Positions 44,210 through 52,732 of a DNA stretch of 64,000 nucleotides are shown in pieces; the first letter of the stretch is position 1, and each line of letters starts with the position of its first letter. This DNA comes from Arthrobacter bambusae (GTDB lineage Bacteria > Actinomycetota > Actinomycetes > Actinomycetales > Micrococcaceae). The notes beneath the pieces were generated by a model. The model was given only the letters and a program-made list of their open reading frames with translations. It was not told the origin of the DNA and ran no database searches. Both the position numbers and the translations under genes were made by a program. The stretch is from assembly GCF_022606295.1 (NCBI RefSeq), contig NZ_JAHHZS010000011.1:62001-126000 (forward strand). Reading direction: 5' to 3'.

Positions 44210-45220
44210 GTGAGTCACACCACCCCCGCCGACACCGCCGACGAGACTGCTGCCCCCGGCGGGCAAACCGTCAACACGGTCCTGGGTCCCGTACCCGCAG
44301 CCGAACTCGGCGTCGTGGCGGTCCATGAGGCCTTGTTGTCCGTACTCCCGGGCGCCCAATACGCTCCGGACATCTCCATGGACCGGGCAGGGATCTTCAA
44401 GGCCCTGGCCGCGAAACTCACCGAGTTCCGCGAGCACGGCGGGCAAACGATCGTCGACAGCACCGGAATGTTCCACGGCCGCGACCTCAGGCTCTACGAG
44501 GCGCTTTCCCGGTCCACGGGCGTCCACATCGTCGCTTCCACAGGCCTGGGCCCGGAAGAAGAACTCGGCGGCTACTTCCTGACGCCACAGACCAACCCGC
44601 CCACCCCGTGGCCGGCCGAAAAGTTCGCCGAGCTCTTCGGCAAGGAGGTCAGCGAGGGGATGGTGGTTCCCCGGCTTGAGCGCCGCGCCCCCGCAGGCAT
44701 CGTTGCCACCATCGCCGACCGTGCCGGGATGACCCCCACCGAGGAGAGCCTGTTCCGGGGCTCCGCCCGCGCCGCCAAGGACACCGGCGTTCCGGTCTCC
44801 ATCCGCTTCGGCGCCGATGTCCTGCACGATCTGGACATCGTCCTGGATGAGCAGATCGACGCCGGGCGCGTGCTTGTCGGCGAACTGGACCGCAAGGACG
44901 CCGCGGGCTCAGCCCTTGAGGTGGCCCGCCGCGGAGCATTCGTCGGGATCGACCACGTGGGCTTGAACGACCATCCGGGCTACCTCAGCGACGACGAACG
45001 CACCGCGCTGGTTCTCGAGCTTGTCCACGCCGGCCACGCCGACAAGATCATCCTTTCCGGCAACTCGATCGGAGTGGCCAAGGGACTCCCCGAGTACAAC
45101 CTGCCTTACAGCCACGTGCTGTCCACGTTCGTGCCCTACCTCAAGGCCTGCGGCCTGAGCGATGAGGACTCCCGACGCATCCTTGTGGACAATCCACGCC
45201 GGTTGCTCACTGTGCGCTAA
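44210..45220 (+). CDS. Phosphotriesterase-family paralogue lacking the metal site (predicted pseudoenzyme)
   Basis: 336 residues from the GTG at 44210, with AGGGAGAA upstream. It aligns along its length with the phosphotriesterase encoded 51 bp downstream (both begin TVNTVLG and share VAVHE, GVHIVASTG and SLxxKxx-type blocks). But at each metal-ligand position a different residue stands: the HxH motif is H39-E-A41, the bridging lysine is A166, the two later histidines are R199 and E225, and the final aspartate is N285. The frame is intact with no stop, so it is under selection as a protein. It may be a structural partner of the active paralogue, a binding protein, or a metal-free enzyme. Confidence 0.85.
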   Translation: MSHTTPADTADETAAPGGQTVNTVLGPVPAAELGVVAVHEALLSVLPGAQYAPDISMDRAGIFKALAAKLTEFREHGGQTIVDSTGMFHGRDLRLYEALSRSTGVHIVASTGLGPEEELGGYFLTPQTNPPTPWPAEKFAELFGKEVSEGMVVPRLERRAPAGIVATIADRAGMTPTEESLFRGSARAAKDTGVPVSIRFGADVLHDLDIVLDEQIDAGRVLVGELDRKDAAGSALEVARRGAFVGIDHVGLNDHPGYLSDDERTALVLELVHAGHADKIILSGNSIGVAKGLPEYNLPYSHVLSTFVPYLKACGLSDEDSRRILVDNPRRLLTVR

Positions 45221-45271
45221 CCACGCCAACGACCCACCCCCAACAAGCTTGAGAACCCCCGAGGTAAACGA

Positions 45272-46225
45272 ATGACCAAGGTCAACACAGTGCTGGGAAC
45301 CATCCCGGCCGAAGAACTGGAAATCGTGGCGGTCCACGAACACATCGGCTACGGCATGCCCGGTTCCGAACTCGACACCAAATGGTGGAAAACCCCGGAA
45401 CAGGCTTACGAAGAAACCGTGCCCAAGCTGCGGCAGTTCCGGCAATACGGCGGGGGCACCTTCGTCGATGCCACGGGTATCTGCAACGGCCGCGACGTCG
45501 ACTATTACAAGTCTCTGTCCCGGAAAACCGGCGTACACATTGTGGCCAGCACGGGGTTCGTCGGCGGCGACACCGCCTTGCCGCATTTTTCCCGCGCCAC
45601 CGTTGACTACCTTGCGAAAGTCTTCATCCACGAGCTCACGGTGGGCATCGGAAACACCGGCGCCAAGGCCGGCGTCATCAAGGTCGGCGTGAGCCGCGTT
45701 GGACGGATGACATCCTTGGACAAACGCATCTACCGGGCCGCGGCCCGCGCCGCCGTCGTCACCGGCGCGCCGATCCTGACTCACCTGGCCATCGACCCCG
45801 AACCGGCGGTGTCCATCTTCAAGGAAGAGGGCCTCTCCCTGGACCGCGTGCTCTTCGGCCACGCCGACGACGGGCTAAACGCTCCGATCACGCCGCACGA
45901 CTGGATCTACGAGCAGGGCGGCCGAATCGGCTTCGATACCTTCGGCTACGACCTGGAGCTTCCGGATCCCCCGTTTTGGGGCCGCAAGCGCGCCGAACGC
46001 ATGCAGCACTTCGTCAGCCTCGTGAACAAGGGCTACGTGGACAAGCTCCTCGTTTCGGCAGACGCGAATTGCAGCCCGCTGGGCTGGCCGGGGGTGAAGG
46101 GCCACACCATCAACTACATCTTCGAGGACATGATCCCCGACATGCGCGCGGCGGGAATCGACGACGCCACGCTCAAACTCCTGCTCGAAGACAACCCGGC
46201 CGACTTCCTGTCGCTGCACGCCTGA
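45272..46225 (+). CDS. Phosphotriesterase-like amidohydrolase (lactonase candidate)
   Basis: 317 residues, ATG preceded by GAGGT. All binuclear metal ligands are in place: H22 and H24 in VAVHEHIG, bridging K137 in VIKVG, H171 in LTHLA, H197 in FGHAD and D264 in SADAN. The spacing is very close to that of phosphotriesterase-like lactonases. Such enzymes hydrolyse lactones, esters and some organophosphates. In this operon it would open a lactone or cleave an ester made or exposed by the monooxygenases. The degenerate paralogue lies just upstream in the same transcript. Confidence 0.92.
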   Translation: MTKVNTVLGTIPAEELEIVAVHEHIGYGMPGSELDTKWWKTPEQAYEETVPKLRQFRQYGGGTFVDATGICNGRDVDYYKSLSRKTGVHIVASTGFVGGDTALPHFSRATVDYLAKVFIHELTVGIGNTGAKAGVIKVGVSRVGRMTSLDKRIYRAAARAAVVTGAPILTHLAIDPEPAVSIFKEEGLSLDRVLFGHADDGLNAPITPHDWIYEQGGRIGFDTFGYDLELPDPPFWGRKRAERMQHFVSLVNKGYVDKLLVSADANCSPLGWPGVKGHTINYIFEDMIPDMRAAGIDDATLKLLLEDNPADFLSLHA

Positions 46226-46291
46226 CGCCGGTCAGGCACCCCAAGCTACCGCTTCGCCAGACTTGGCCGCGGCCAAGGAAGAGTCCAGAAA

Positions 46292-47446
46292 GTGATCCAC
46301 GCAATGAAATCTGAAGATATCAAGAAGCTCAATATCGCCATCATCGGCGCAGGGTATGGCGGCGCAGCTGCGGCCAAGTCCCTGAGCCTGCTCGGTGCGA
46401 ACGTCAACGTGTATGAGCAAGCGTCGCAGATGCGGGAGGTCGGCGCCGGCATAGGATTGCGTCCCGCCACGATGGACCGTTTCAGCACGTGGGGCATCTT
46501 CGACGCAATCGCGAAGGTCAGCTCGCCGAGCGACTATTTCGAAATCCTCACGGCCACCGGTGTTCCGATCATGAAGGACACCTGGCCGGAGTTCGGCGGA
46601 CAGGCCCGCACCTACATCATCCACCGCGGCGACTTCATCGAAGCCTTGCTGGGCGTGCTCCCGGAGGGAATGGTGCACCTGGGCCACAAGCTCGAGAGGA
46701 TCGAGGAAAAGGACGGCCATTCCGTGCTGAGCTTCACCAACGGCAACACTGTCGAGGCAGACCTCGTGGTTGGTGCCGATGGCATCAAATCCGCGGTGCG
46801 CGAGCAGCTCTTCAGCGACAAGGGCCCCGTGTTCTCCGGAGAGCACGCCTATCGCGTGGTCATCTCCGCCGACGACGCCCACGGACTGGTGGTCGACGAC
46901 AACCTTCGGATGTACATCGGCAAGGGCACCAAGGTCTATCTGTTGCCGCTTCGCCACCGGAACCAGGTGTCCTTCGACATCACTGCACTGAACCCGGACG
47001 GCACCTGGGCGCCTGAAGTAGGCAAGGAAAGCCTCCTGGAAACCGTGCGCGGATTCGACGAGCGCATCGTGAACATCACGCGCGGCCTCGACATGAGCGC
47101 AGTCAACATCCGTGCCGTCTACGACATCGACCCCGTCGACTCATGGCACACCGACTCCGTGGTGCTCATGGGTGACGCAGCGCACTCGATGCTGCACCAC
47201 CAAGGACAAGGCGCGAACTCCGCCATCGAGGATGCAGGCGCGCTCGCCGACGCGCTCGGCGAGGCCGAGACGGTCAAGGAGGCGCTGGCCCTCTTCCAGG
47301 CCACCCGCAAGCCCGTGACGGACGAGCTCCAGCGCATTTCCCGCCAAGGCTGGAGCGAGGAAGAAGTCGACGATGTCTTCCCGGGTCAGAAACCTACGTC
47401 CCAAAAGCCCTCCAGCACGCCAGCAACAACAGAAGGGAGGGCCTGA
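46292..47446 (+). CDS. FAD-dependent aromatic-type monooxygenase (salicylate hydroxylase-like)
   Basis: 384 residues from the GTG at 46292 (AAGGAAGAG eight bases upstream); an ATG at 46304 is an alternative. Class A flavoprotein motifs in order: IAIIGAGYGGAAAAKSL (FAD/ADP), ADLVVGADGIKSAVR (the DG motif) and VVLMGDAAHSMLHHQGQGA (the GD motif). The family adds one oxygen to phenolic or heteroaromatic rings with NAD(P)H. It is the fourth block in the operon after the two phosphotriesterase-family genes, with 66 bp between. The substrate is unknown. Confidence 0.93.
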   Translation: MIHAMKSEDIKKLNIAIIGAGYGGAAAAKSLSLLGANVNVYEQASQMREVGAGIGLRPATMDRFSTWGIFDAIAKVSSPSDYFEILTATGVPIMKDTWPEFGGQARTYIIHRGDFIEALLGVLPEGMVHLGHKLERIEEKDGHSVLSFTNGNTVEADLVVGADGIKSAVREQLFSDKGPVFSGEHAYRVVISADDAHGLVVDDNLRMYIGKGTKVYLLPLRHRNQVSFDITALNPDGTWAPEVGKESLLETVRGFDERIVNITRGLDMSAVNIRAVYDIDPVDSWHTDSVVLMGDAAHSMLHHQGQGANSAIEDAGALADALGEAETVKEALALFQATRKPVTDELQRISRQGWSEEEVDDVFPGQKPTSQKPSSTPATTEGRA

Positions 47447-47451
47447 AAGCC

Positions 47452-48384
47452 ATGGCCATCCACCCGCAAATCGCCAAGGTCCTGGCCACTTTGCCGGCAC
47501 CCGATGGTTCCCCCTTGGACCCCGGCGCCCTGCGCGCCGGGGAGGCAGCCCAGGTCCCGCCGCTGGCGGAGCGGCTACCGCTGTACTCGGTGGACGACGC
47601 CACAGCCGTGACGCCGTCGGGCGAGGTCCCGGTGCGGATCTACACGCCGATGGAGGCCGACTCCTATGGCCTGCTGGTGTACTTCCACGGCGGCGCCTTC
47701 TTCCTGGGCAGCCTGGACACCCACGACCACGTGGCACGGGCCTTGGCACAGGAAACCGGGCACAAGGTCATCTCGGTGGAGTATCGTTTGGCCCCCGAGG
47801 CCGCCTTCCCGGCAGGGCTCGAAGACTGCTACGCAGTGGTCCTCTGGGCGGCCGGGAAGGGTGGAAGCCTGAAGTGGGACGGGAAGAACCTCGCCGTCGC
47901 CGGCGACAGCTCCGGCGGCAACTTCGCCGCCGCCGTCGCCGCGATGGCCCACGACGACGGGTTCAACCGGATCACCCACCAAGTCCTGTTCTACCCCTCA
48001 CTGGACCTGGACTTCGACGTCGAGCGGTACCCCTCATTGCGCGAGAACGCCGAAGGGTACGGCCTGGAGACAGCGGGCCTTAAGCCTTTCAACTCCTTCT
48101 ACCTCGAGAGCGGGGCCGACCGTGGCGACCCGCGCGTCTCCCCTGTGAAGCGGGAAGATCTCGCCGGACTGCCGGCGGCGCTGGTCATCACGGCCGAGCA
48201 CGACCCGCTCCGGGATGAGGGCGAACTCTACGGCCGGCGCTTGGCGCAGGCCGGCGTCGAAGCGAAAGTGGTGCGCTACCCCGGCGCCAACCATGGTTTC
48301 GTACAGCATTTCTCCTGGATCCCGGAGCTCTACCGGGCATTCGAGGAGACAGCGGAATTCCTGAACGCGGGGGCCGGACAATGA
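47452..48384 (+). CDS. Alpha/beta hydrolase, hormone-sensitive lipase family esterase
   Basis: 310 residues; starts 5 bp after the monooxygenase stop. The oxyanion motif YFHGGAFFLGS, nucleophile elbow VAGDSSGGN (Ser about residue 155), catalytic Asp in TAEHDPLRDEG and His in GANHGFVQHF make a complete family IV (HSL) esterase. Typical substrates are short-chain or aryl esters. A 4-bp overlap (ATGA) couples it to the MBL-fold gene. Confidence 0.93.
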   Translation: MAIHPQIAKVLATLPAPDGSPLDPGALRAGEAAQVPPLAERLPLYSVDDATAVTPSGEVPVRIYTPMEADSYGLLVYFHGGAFFLGSLDTHDHVARALAQETGHKVISVEYRLAPEAAFPAGLEDCYAVVLWAAGKGGSLKWDGKNLAVAGDSSGGNFAAAVAAMAHDDGFNRITHQVLFYPSLDLDFDVERYPSLRENAEGYGLETAGLKPFNSFYLESGADRGDPRVSPVKREDLAGLPAALVITAEHDPLRDEGELYGRRLAQAGVEAKVVRYPGANHGFVQHFSWIPELYRAFEETAEFLNAGAGQ

Positions 48385-49349
48385 CGACACCGGTCGCTGT
48401 GCATCCGCTCGTCTCGCCGTGGGGCCGCTTCGGGCTCTATAGCTTCTTCATCGACGCCGCCGAACCGGCCATCGTCGATACCGGGATCGCGTCCTCCCCG
48501 GCTGAAGGCATGATGCCGGCGCTGGAGGCGATCGGACGCCGGATCGAGGACGTCCGCTGGATCCTGCTGACGCACGGGCACATCGACCACATCGGCGGCG
48601 CCTACGCCTTGTGGGAGCTCACCGGGCGGCGCGCCCGGGTGGTCATCCATGAGGCCGACGCACCGTTGCTCCGCTCGCGCCGGGCCCATGTGGACGAATA
48701 CCTGTCCGGGCGGGCGCAGTATGTGCAGGATCCCGACGGCGAAGCGAAGCTCACCGCGGCCACGAATGCCGTGATCTCGGGCGAGATGGAGCCGACGTTG
48801 CTGGTGCGGGGCGGCGAGAGCATCCCGCTGGGCGGCGGCGTCACGGTGTCGGTCCACTCGATCCCGGGCCACACCCCGGGGTCGGTCGCTTACGTCCTCG
48901 ACGGGCAGAATGACGTCTTCGTCGGCGACGCGGTCCAGGTCCACGGCGCGGCCAACGGCTTCCCCGGGTTCGTGGATCCGGCCGCCTACCGCTCGAGCCT
49001 TGAATACCTGCGCGATGAAGTCCGTCCCGGGCACTTGTACCTGGGGCACCCCTATCGCCGCGGGGACGGCACGCCCTACGGCGTGGAGCTCGACGCCGAA
49101 CAGGCCAGGGAAGCGCTCCAGGGGAGCCTGGACATCGAGGCCCGCGTCAACAATGCGGCGTGTGCCAGCTTGACGTTGGGCCTGCAGGACACGGACTCGC
49201 CCTACGCCCCCTTTGCGCCCGCGGCCAAGGAGCTTGGATACGAAGGAGATCCCACGCTGGAGCCCTCCCCGTTCTTCACCACCCTGCACGGGTACCGCAC
49301 GTCGCTGGACCATTTGATCGAAGATGAGGAGACCACCACTCATGGATGA
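48381..49349 (+). CDS. MBL-fold metallohydrolase
   Basis: 322 residues. The metal-binding motif is LLTHGHIDHIGG, followed by HTPGSVAYVL (third His) and VFVGDAV (bridging Asp), with a later GHPY segment supplying the last His; a C-terminal helical extension follows. It belongs to the glyoxalase II-like/lactonase broad group. Members hydrolyse thioesters, lactones or esters, so it may process a CoA or lactone intermediate. It overlaps the esterase gene by 4 bp and the CocE gene by 8 bp, so it is translated with both. Confidence 0.9.
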   Translation: MTTPVAVHPLVSPWGRFGLYSFFIDAAEPAIVDTGIASSPAEGMMPALEAIGRRIEDVRWILLTHGHIDHIGGAYALWELTGRRARVVIHEADAPLLRSRRAHVDEYLSGRAQYVQDPDGEAKLTAATNAVISGEMEPTLLVRGGESIPLGGGVTVSVHSIPGHTPGSVAYVLDGQNDVFVGDAVQVHGAANGFPGFVDPAAYRSSLEYLRDEVRPGHLYLGHPYRRGDGTPYGVELDAEQAREALQGSLDIEARVNNAACASLTLGLQDTDSPYAPFAPAAKELGYEGDPTLEPSPFFTTLHGYRTSLDHLIEDEETTTHG

Positions 49350-51054
49350 CTTTCAGTTGCTGAATGCCAGCGGGCAATCCATAGCTGTCCGCAAGGACCT
49401 TCGGGTCCCGATGCGGGACGGCGTCGAGCTCGCGGCGGACGCCTACCTCGGCACCGAAGAAAAGCCGCGGCCGGCCCTGGTTGCCCTGAGTCCGTACGGC
49501 AAGGAACTGCAGGCGCTCGCCCTCACTACTCCCCCGCAGCGGCGGCCGAGCCCCATGTGGGACGGCTGCATCGAGGCCGGGGACATCGCCAGGATCGTGA
49601 AGGAAGACTACGTCCACGTCATCGGCGACCTCCGCGGCTCGGGCTTCTCGGGCGGCGAGCACATCGGCAACTACAACGCCGGCGGTGTCCCGCTCGGCGA
49701 GGATGCCTACGATTTCATCGAATGGGTCGCCGCGCAGCCCTGGTGCGACGGCAACGTCGGCATGGTGGGCATCTCCTACTTCGGTTCCATGCAGGTGCTG
49801 GCGGCCGCGGAGCGTCCGCCGCACCTCAAGGCGATCTTTGTCTCCGGCGGCCACTACGACTTCTACGAAACGACGTACCACGGAGGCATCATGTGGTTCA
49901 TGCCGCGTGCCGCCCGCGAGGGCCGTGGAGGCGACTCCGGCTGGGCGTTCACTGACAACGTCAAGTCCCGCATGATCGAGACGTATTCCCCAGGGGAACT
50001 CAAGAAGCTCGTCGCCATGCGCCTTGAGGACCCGGACATCGGTGCCTGGCCGAACCTCGTCCACCTGCTGAACTACCCTAAGAACCATGAGGCCTGGTTC
50101 GACATCGTCATGAACGAGCTGGACGGCGAATGGTACGAAGAGCGAAACCCCATCACGCTGGCCCCGAACATCGACATCCCCGTCTGGCTGCAGCTCGACC
50201 AGGGCCGCGGGTGGACCCTGGACGGCACCATCGAGCTGTACAGCGCGCTGAAAGGACCGAAAAAGCTGACCATCGGCCCCTACCCGCCCATGCAATCGCG
50301 TCCCTTCATCGAGGAGCACGACAAAATGTTCCGGTGGTACGACTACTGGATCAAGGGCATCGACAACGGGGTCATGGACGAGCCGCCCGTCAGCGTCTTC
50401 GTGGAGGGCTCGCGCGAGGTGGTGACCGCCGGGCAGTGGCCGCCGAAGGACATCGAATACACGTCCCTCTACTTCCGCCCTCGCCACAAGCTGTCGCAAG
50501 AGCCTGAGCCGATGGGTGCCGAGTACGCAGCCCCGGATGGTTTCTATCAAGCCCCGCTAACGGTAACGGACAAGGTGGAGATCCTCTCGTGGAGCACCGA
50601 CCCGTTCGAGCAGGATACTGAACTCATCGGCGCCGGCGCCGCCCATATCTTCGCGGAAATCGACCAGGCCGACACAAACTTCATCCTGCGGCTCTGGGAC
50701 TCCGCGCCGAACGGGCAACGGCAGCTGATCACCACTGGATACCTCAAGGCCTCGCACCGCGAGCTGGATGACCGGACCACTGAGGGGAACCCGTACCACC
50801 CGCACACCCGGTCCGTGCCCGTGGAGGCCGGGGCGATCGAGGAGTACGTACTGCGCCTCTACCCGTTCGCGAACAGTTTCAAACCAGGCCACCGCCTCAC
50901 GGTTGAACTGTCCAACAATGAGCCGCTGGCCGACGATCACAACGCACTGCTCCCGCCTGACGCCTTTCATCTGCCGGTGGGCCGCCCCGTCACGCACAAG
51001 ATCTACCGGGACGCCGCCCACCCATCCCGGCTCGTCTTGCCGTTCACGACGTGA
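49342..51054 (+). CDS. CocE/NonD-family serine hydrolase
   Basis: 570 residues from the ATG at 49342, which overlaps the end of the MBL gene and has GAGGAG upstream. Opening block VPMRDGVELAADAYLG, the GDLRGSGFSGGE segment and the nucleophile GISYFGSMQ (Ser near residue 145) define the X-Pro dipeptidyl-peptidase S15/CocE fold; the C-terminal beta-jellyroll domain is also present (LRLYPFANSFKPGHRL). Members include cocaine esterase and amide or ester hydrolases of natural products. Here it is the last gene of the phosphotriesterase operon; its last 11 bp overlap the convergent membrane protein gene. Confidence 0.93.
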   Translation: MDDFQLLNASGQSIAVRKDLRVPMRDGVELAADAYLGTEEKPRPALVALSPYGKELQALALTTPPQRRPSPMWDGCIEAGDIARIVKEDYVHVIGDLRGSGFSGGEHIGNYNAGGVPLGEDAYDFIEWVAAQPWCDGNVGMVGISYFGSMQVLAAAERPPHLKAIFVSGGHYDFYETTYHGGIMWFMPRAAREGRGGDSGWAFTDNVKSRMIETYSPGELKKLVAMRLEDPDIGAWPNLVHLLNYPKNHEAWFDIVMNELDGEWYEERNPITLAPNIDIPVWLQLDQGRGWTLDGTIELYSALKGPKKLTIGPYPPMQSRPFIEEHDKMFRWYDYWIKGIDNGVMDEPPVSVFVEGSREVVTAGQWPPKDIEYTSLYFRPRHKLSQEPEPMGAEYAAPDGFYQAPLTVTDKVEILSWSTDPFEQDTELIGAGAAHIFAEIDQADTNFILRLWDSAPNGQRQLITTGYLKASHRELDDRTTEGNPYHPHTRSVPVEAGAIEEYVLRLYPFANSFKPGHRLTVELSNNEPLADDHNALLPPDAFHLPVGRPVTHKIYRDAAHPSRLVLPFTT

Positions 51055-51637
51055 GTGGCTGGGAAGCGGCGTTGATGAATCCGATGACGATCGCTGTCCA
51101 CCAGCACAGCTGCGAGATGGCCAGGCACGAGAGCATGTGGAAGCGTTGGCCCAGGGTGAGATCCAGAAACGATGCCGAAGGCGGCAGGTGTGCCAGCCGC
51201 CTCATGAGCGGGATGAGCATGATGCCGTTCAAGGTGAGGACCAGCACGGCCAGCAGCTTGACGTCCGTCAAGGGGCTGCTCAGGCGGGCGTCAAGGAAGA
51301 CTCCGCTCGCCAGCAGGCCGGCGAGTCCACCCCAGATCAACGGTGTCGCGGACCCGTCGAGCCGGAGTGTCTCGGCCAGTCCACGCCTGCCAATCAGCCA
51401 CAGGAACCCGTGCCAGTCCACCAGGAGGATGGCGCCGAAGGACACCACCATGGCAAGAATGTGGGCGATCAGCGCGTAGGTGTGAACGACGCCGACGACG
51501 TGCGTGGTCGCCGCCGTCAGCACGGAAGCCAGCCACGCCGTGGCCGCCGAAATGCTCAAGATGACAACCAGCCGGCGCGTGGCCTGTTCGGACTCGCGGC
51601 GTCGAGCCGTACGCCTGCTCACTGCGATATAACTCAT
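51044..51637 (-). CDS. Small multi-pass membrane protein of unknown function
   Basis: 197 residues with about five transmembrane helices and a basic N-terminus (RRTARRRESEQATRR). Histidines in the membrane region (THVVGVVHTYALIAHILAM) might bind haem or metal, but no family was recognised. It follows the DUF1326 gene by 72 bp on the same strand and so may belong to the ECF42 operon. Its 3' end overlaps the convergent CocE gene by 11 bp. Confidence 0.7.
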   Translation of the reverse strand: MSYIAVSRRTARRRESEQATRRLVVILSISAATAWLASVLTAATTHVVGVVHTYALIAHILAMVVSFGAILLVDWHGFLWLIGRRGLAETLRLDGSATPLIWGGLAGLLASGVFLDARLSSPLTDVKLLAVLVLTLNGIMLIPLMRRLAHLPPSASFLDLTLGQRFHMLSCLAISQLCWWTAIVIGFINAASQPLTS

Positions 51638-51709
51638 AACTACCCCGTTGCAGCCCGGAGCGCTGACGGCGGGGGAAGAGCCGCCATGGACGGCTATCCC
51701 CTGCCGTGC

Positions 51710-52315
51710 CTAGGCCGACCAGGCAAACGGAGCCGAGAAGGAGTTCTTCCCGGCGTTGTCCCAGGTCATCCCGAACACGTCCACGCGGGCCGTGCTGGCG
51801 GTACCCGCCGCCAGGGTGTCGGCCGGGAAGCCGATTCCGCTGACTTTCACTCCCAGCCCGGTGGCATCCAACGGGGACACGAAGTCCTCAACAGCCATGT
51901 CGACGGCGCTGCCAATGCGGACCTGGTGCGAACGCCCGTCCTCGGTGTAGGCCATTTCCAGGGACTCCATTCCCGCCATTTCACCGATCAAGGGGGTCAG
52001 GCCCTCCATCGGTCCGCCTAACTGTCCACCGAAGACGCCACCGAGCGCTTCCGCCTGCTCCGGCGAGGCAGCGGCATCCATCAGAACGCCGATCTTCCAT
52101 CCCCCGTCGCTCATGAGGGCGGGTGTATCGGCGACGACGCAGACCGTCAGGCCCCCGACGTCGACGCCGTTCACCTCACCGGAGTCCACATGAAAGGCGA
52201 GGGCCACGTTGCAGCGATCGTTGTCCGCCGGTGCGGTCAACCCGGAAGTGGAACACGGGCAGACCATGTCGCAGTTGCAATTCTCAAAATACGTACCCTC
52301 GACGTGCCACGACAT
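51710..52315 (-). CDS. DUF1326 domain protein
   Basis: 201 residues from the ATG at 52315 with AAAGGAG upstream. It opens WHVEGTYFENCNCDMVCPCS, the cysteine-rich DUF1326 start, and continues with a beta-rich domain (GWKIGVLMDAAASPEQAEAL). The CxCxxxCPC arrangement looks metal-binding. The family is of unknown function and is frequently linked to small membrane proteins. It lies 78 bp after the first DGPF gene of the sigma-factor operon. Confidence 0.9.
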   Translation of the reverse strand: MSWHVEGTYFENCNCDMVCPCSTSGLTAPADNDRCNVALAFHVDSGEVNGVDVGGLTVCVVADTPALMSDGGWKIGVLMDAAASPEQAEALGGVFGGQLGGPMEGLTPLIGEMAGMESLEMAYTEDGRSHQVRIGSAVDMAVEDFVSPLDATGLGVKVSGIGFPADTLAAGTASTARVDVFGMTWDNAGKNSFSAPFAWSA

Positions 52316-52393
52316 CTGGGGCTCCTTTCGACGAGGCATCCCCAGAAAAAGTCTCCTCGTGGCCCGGAACAGTGTCAACGCTCTCCGGATCCC

Positions 52394-52732
52394 TCACGGA
52401 TCCATGGGACGTACCTCGATCGGCCACAGCCTGGCCTCCCCGAACTTGCCCGCAATTTCCACCGCCCGGGCCATGTCCACGCAGTCGACCACGTAGTAGC
52501 CCGCCACGATTTCCTTCGTTTCGATGAACGGGCCGTCAGTCACCGTAGGCCCGCCGCCGTTGTTTCTCACGAACTTGGCTTCCTCACCCAATTCATGAGC
52601 CTCCACGAACTCTCCGGAGGCCCTGAGTTCCTTTTGCAAGGAGGTGTGCGCCTCCATGATCGCGTCGATCTCGGACGCGGGAAGCGCGTTCCAGGTGTCG
52701 AAGTTGTTTTGAATCAGCAAGAGGTGTTTCAT
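52394..52732 (-). CDS. DGPF/YCII-related protein 1
   Basis: 112 residues. A YCII-fold ferredoxin-like domain with the hallmark TDGPFIETKEIVAGY. The ATG overlaps the sigma-factor stop (ATGA). DGPF proteins are the defining genomic partners of ECF42 sigma factors; their biochemical role is unknown, perhaps an enzyme related to muconolactone isomerase-like folds. Confidence 0.9.
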   Translation of the reverse strand: MKHLLLIQNNFDTWNALPASEIDAIMEAHTSLQKELRASGEFVEAHELGEEAKFVRNNGGGPTVTDGPFIETKEIVAGYYVVDCVDMARAVEIAGKFGEARLWPIEVRPMDP

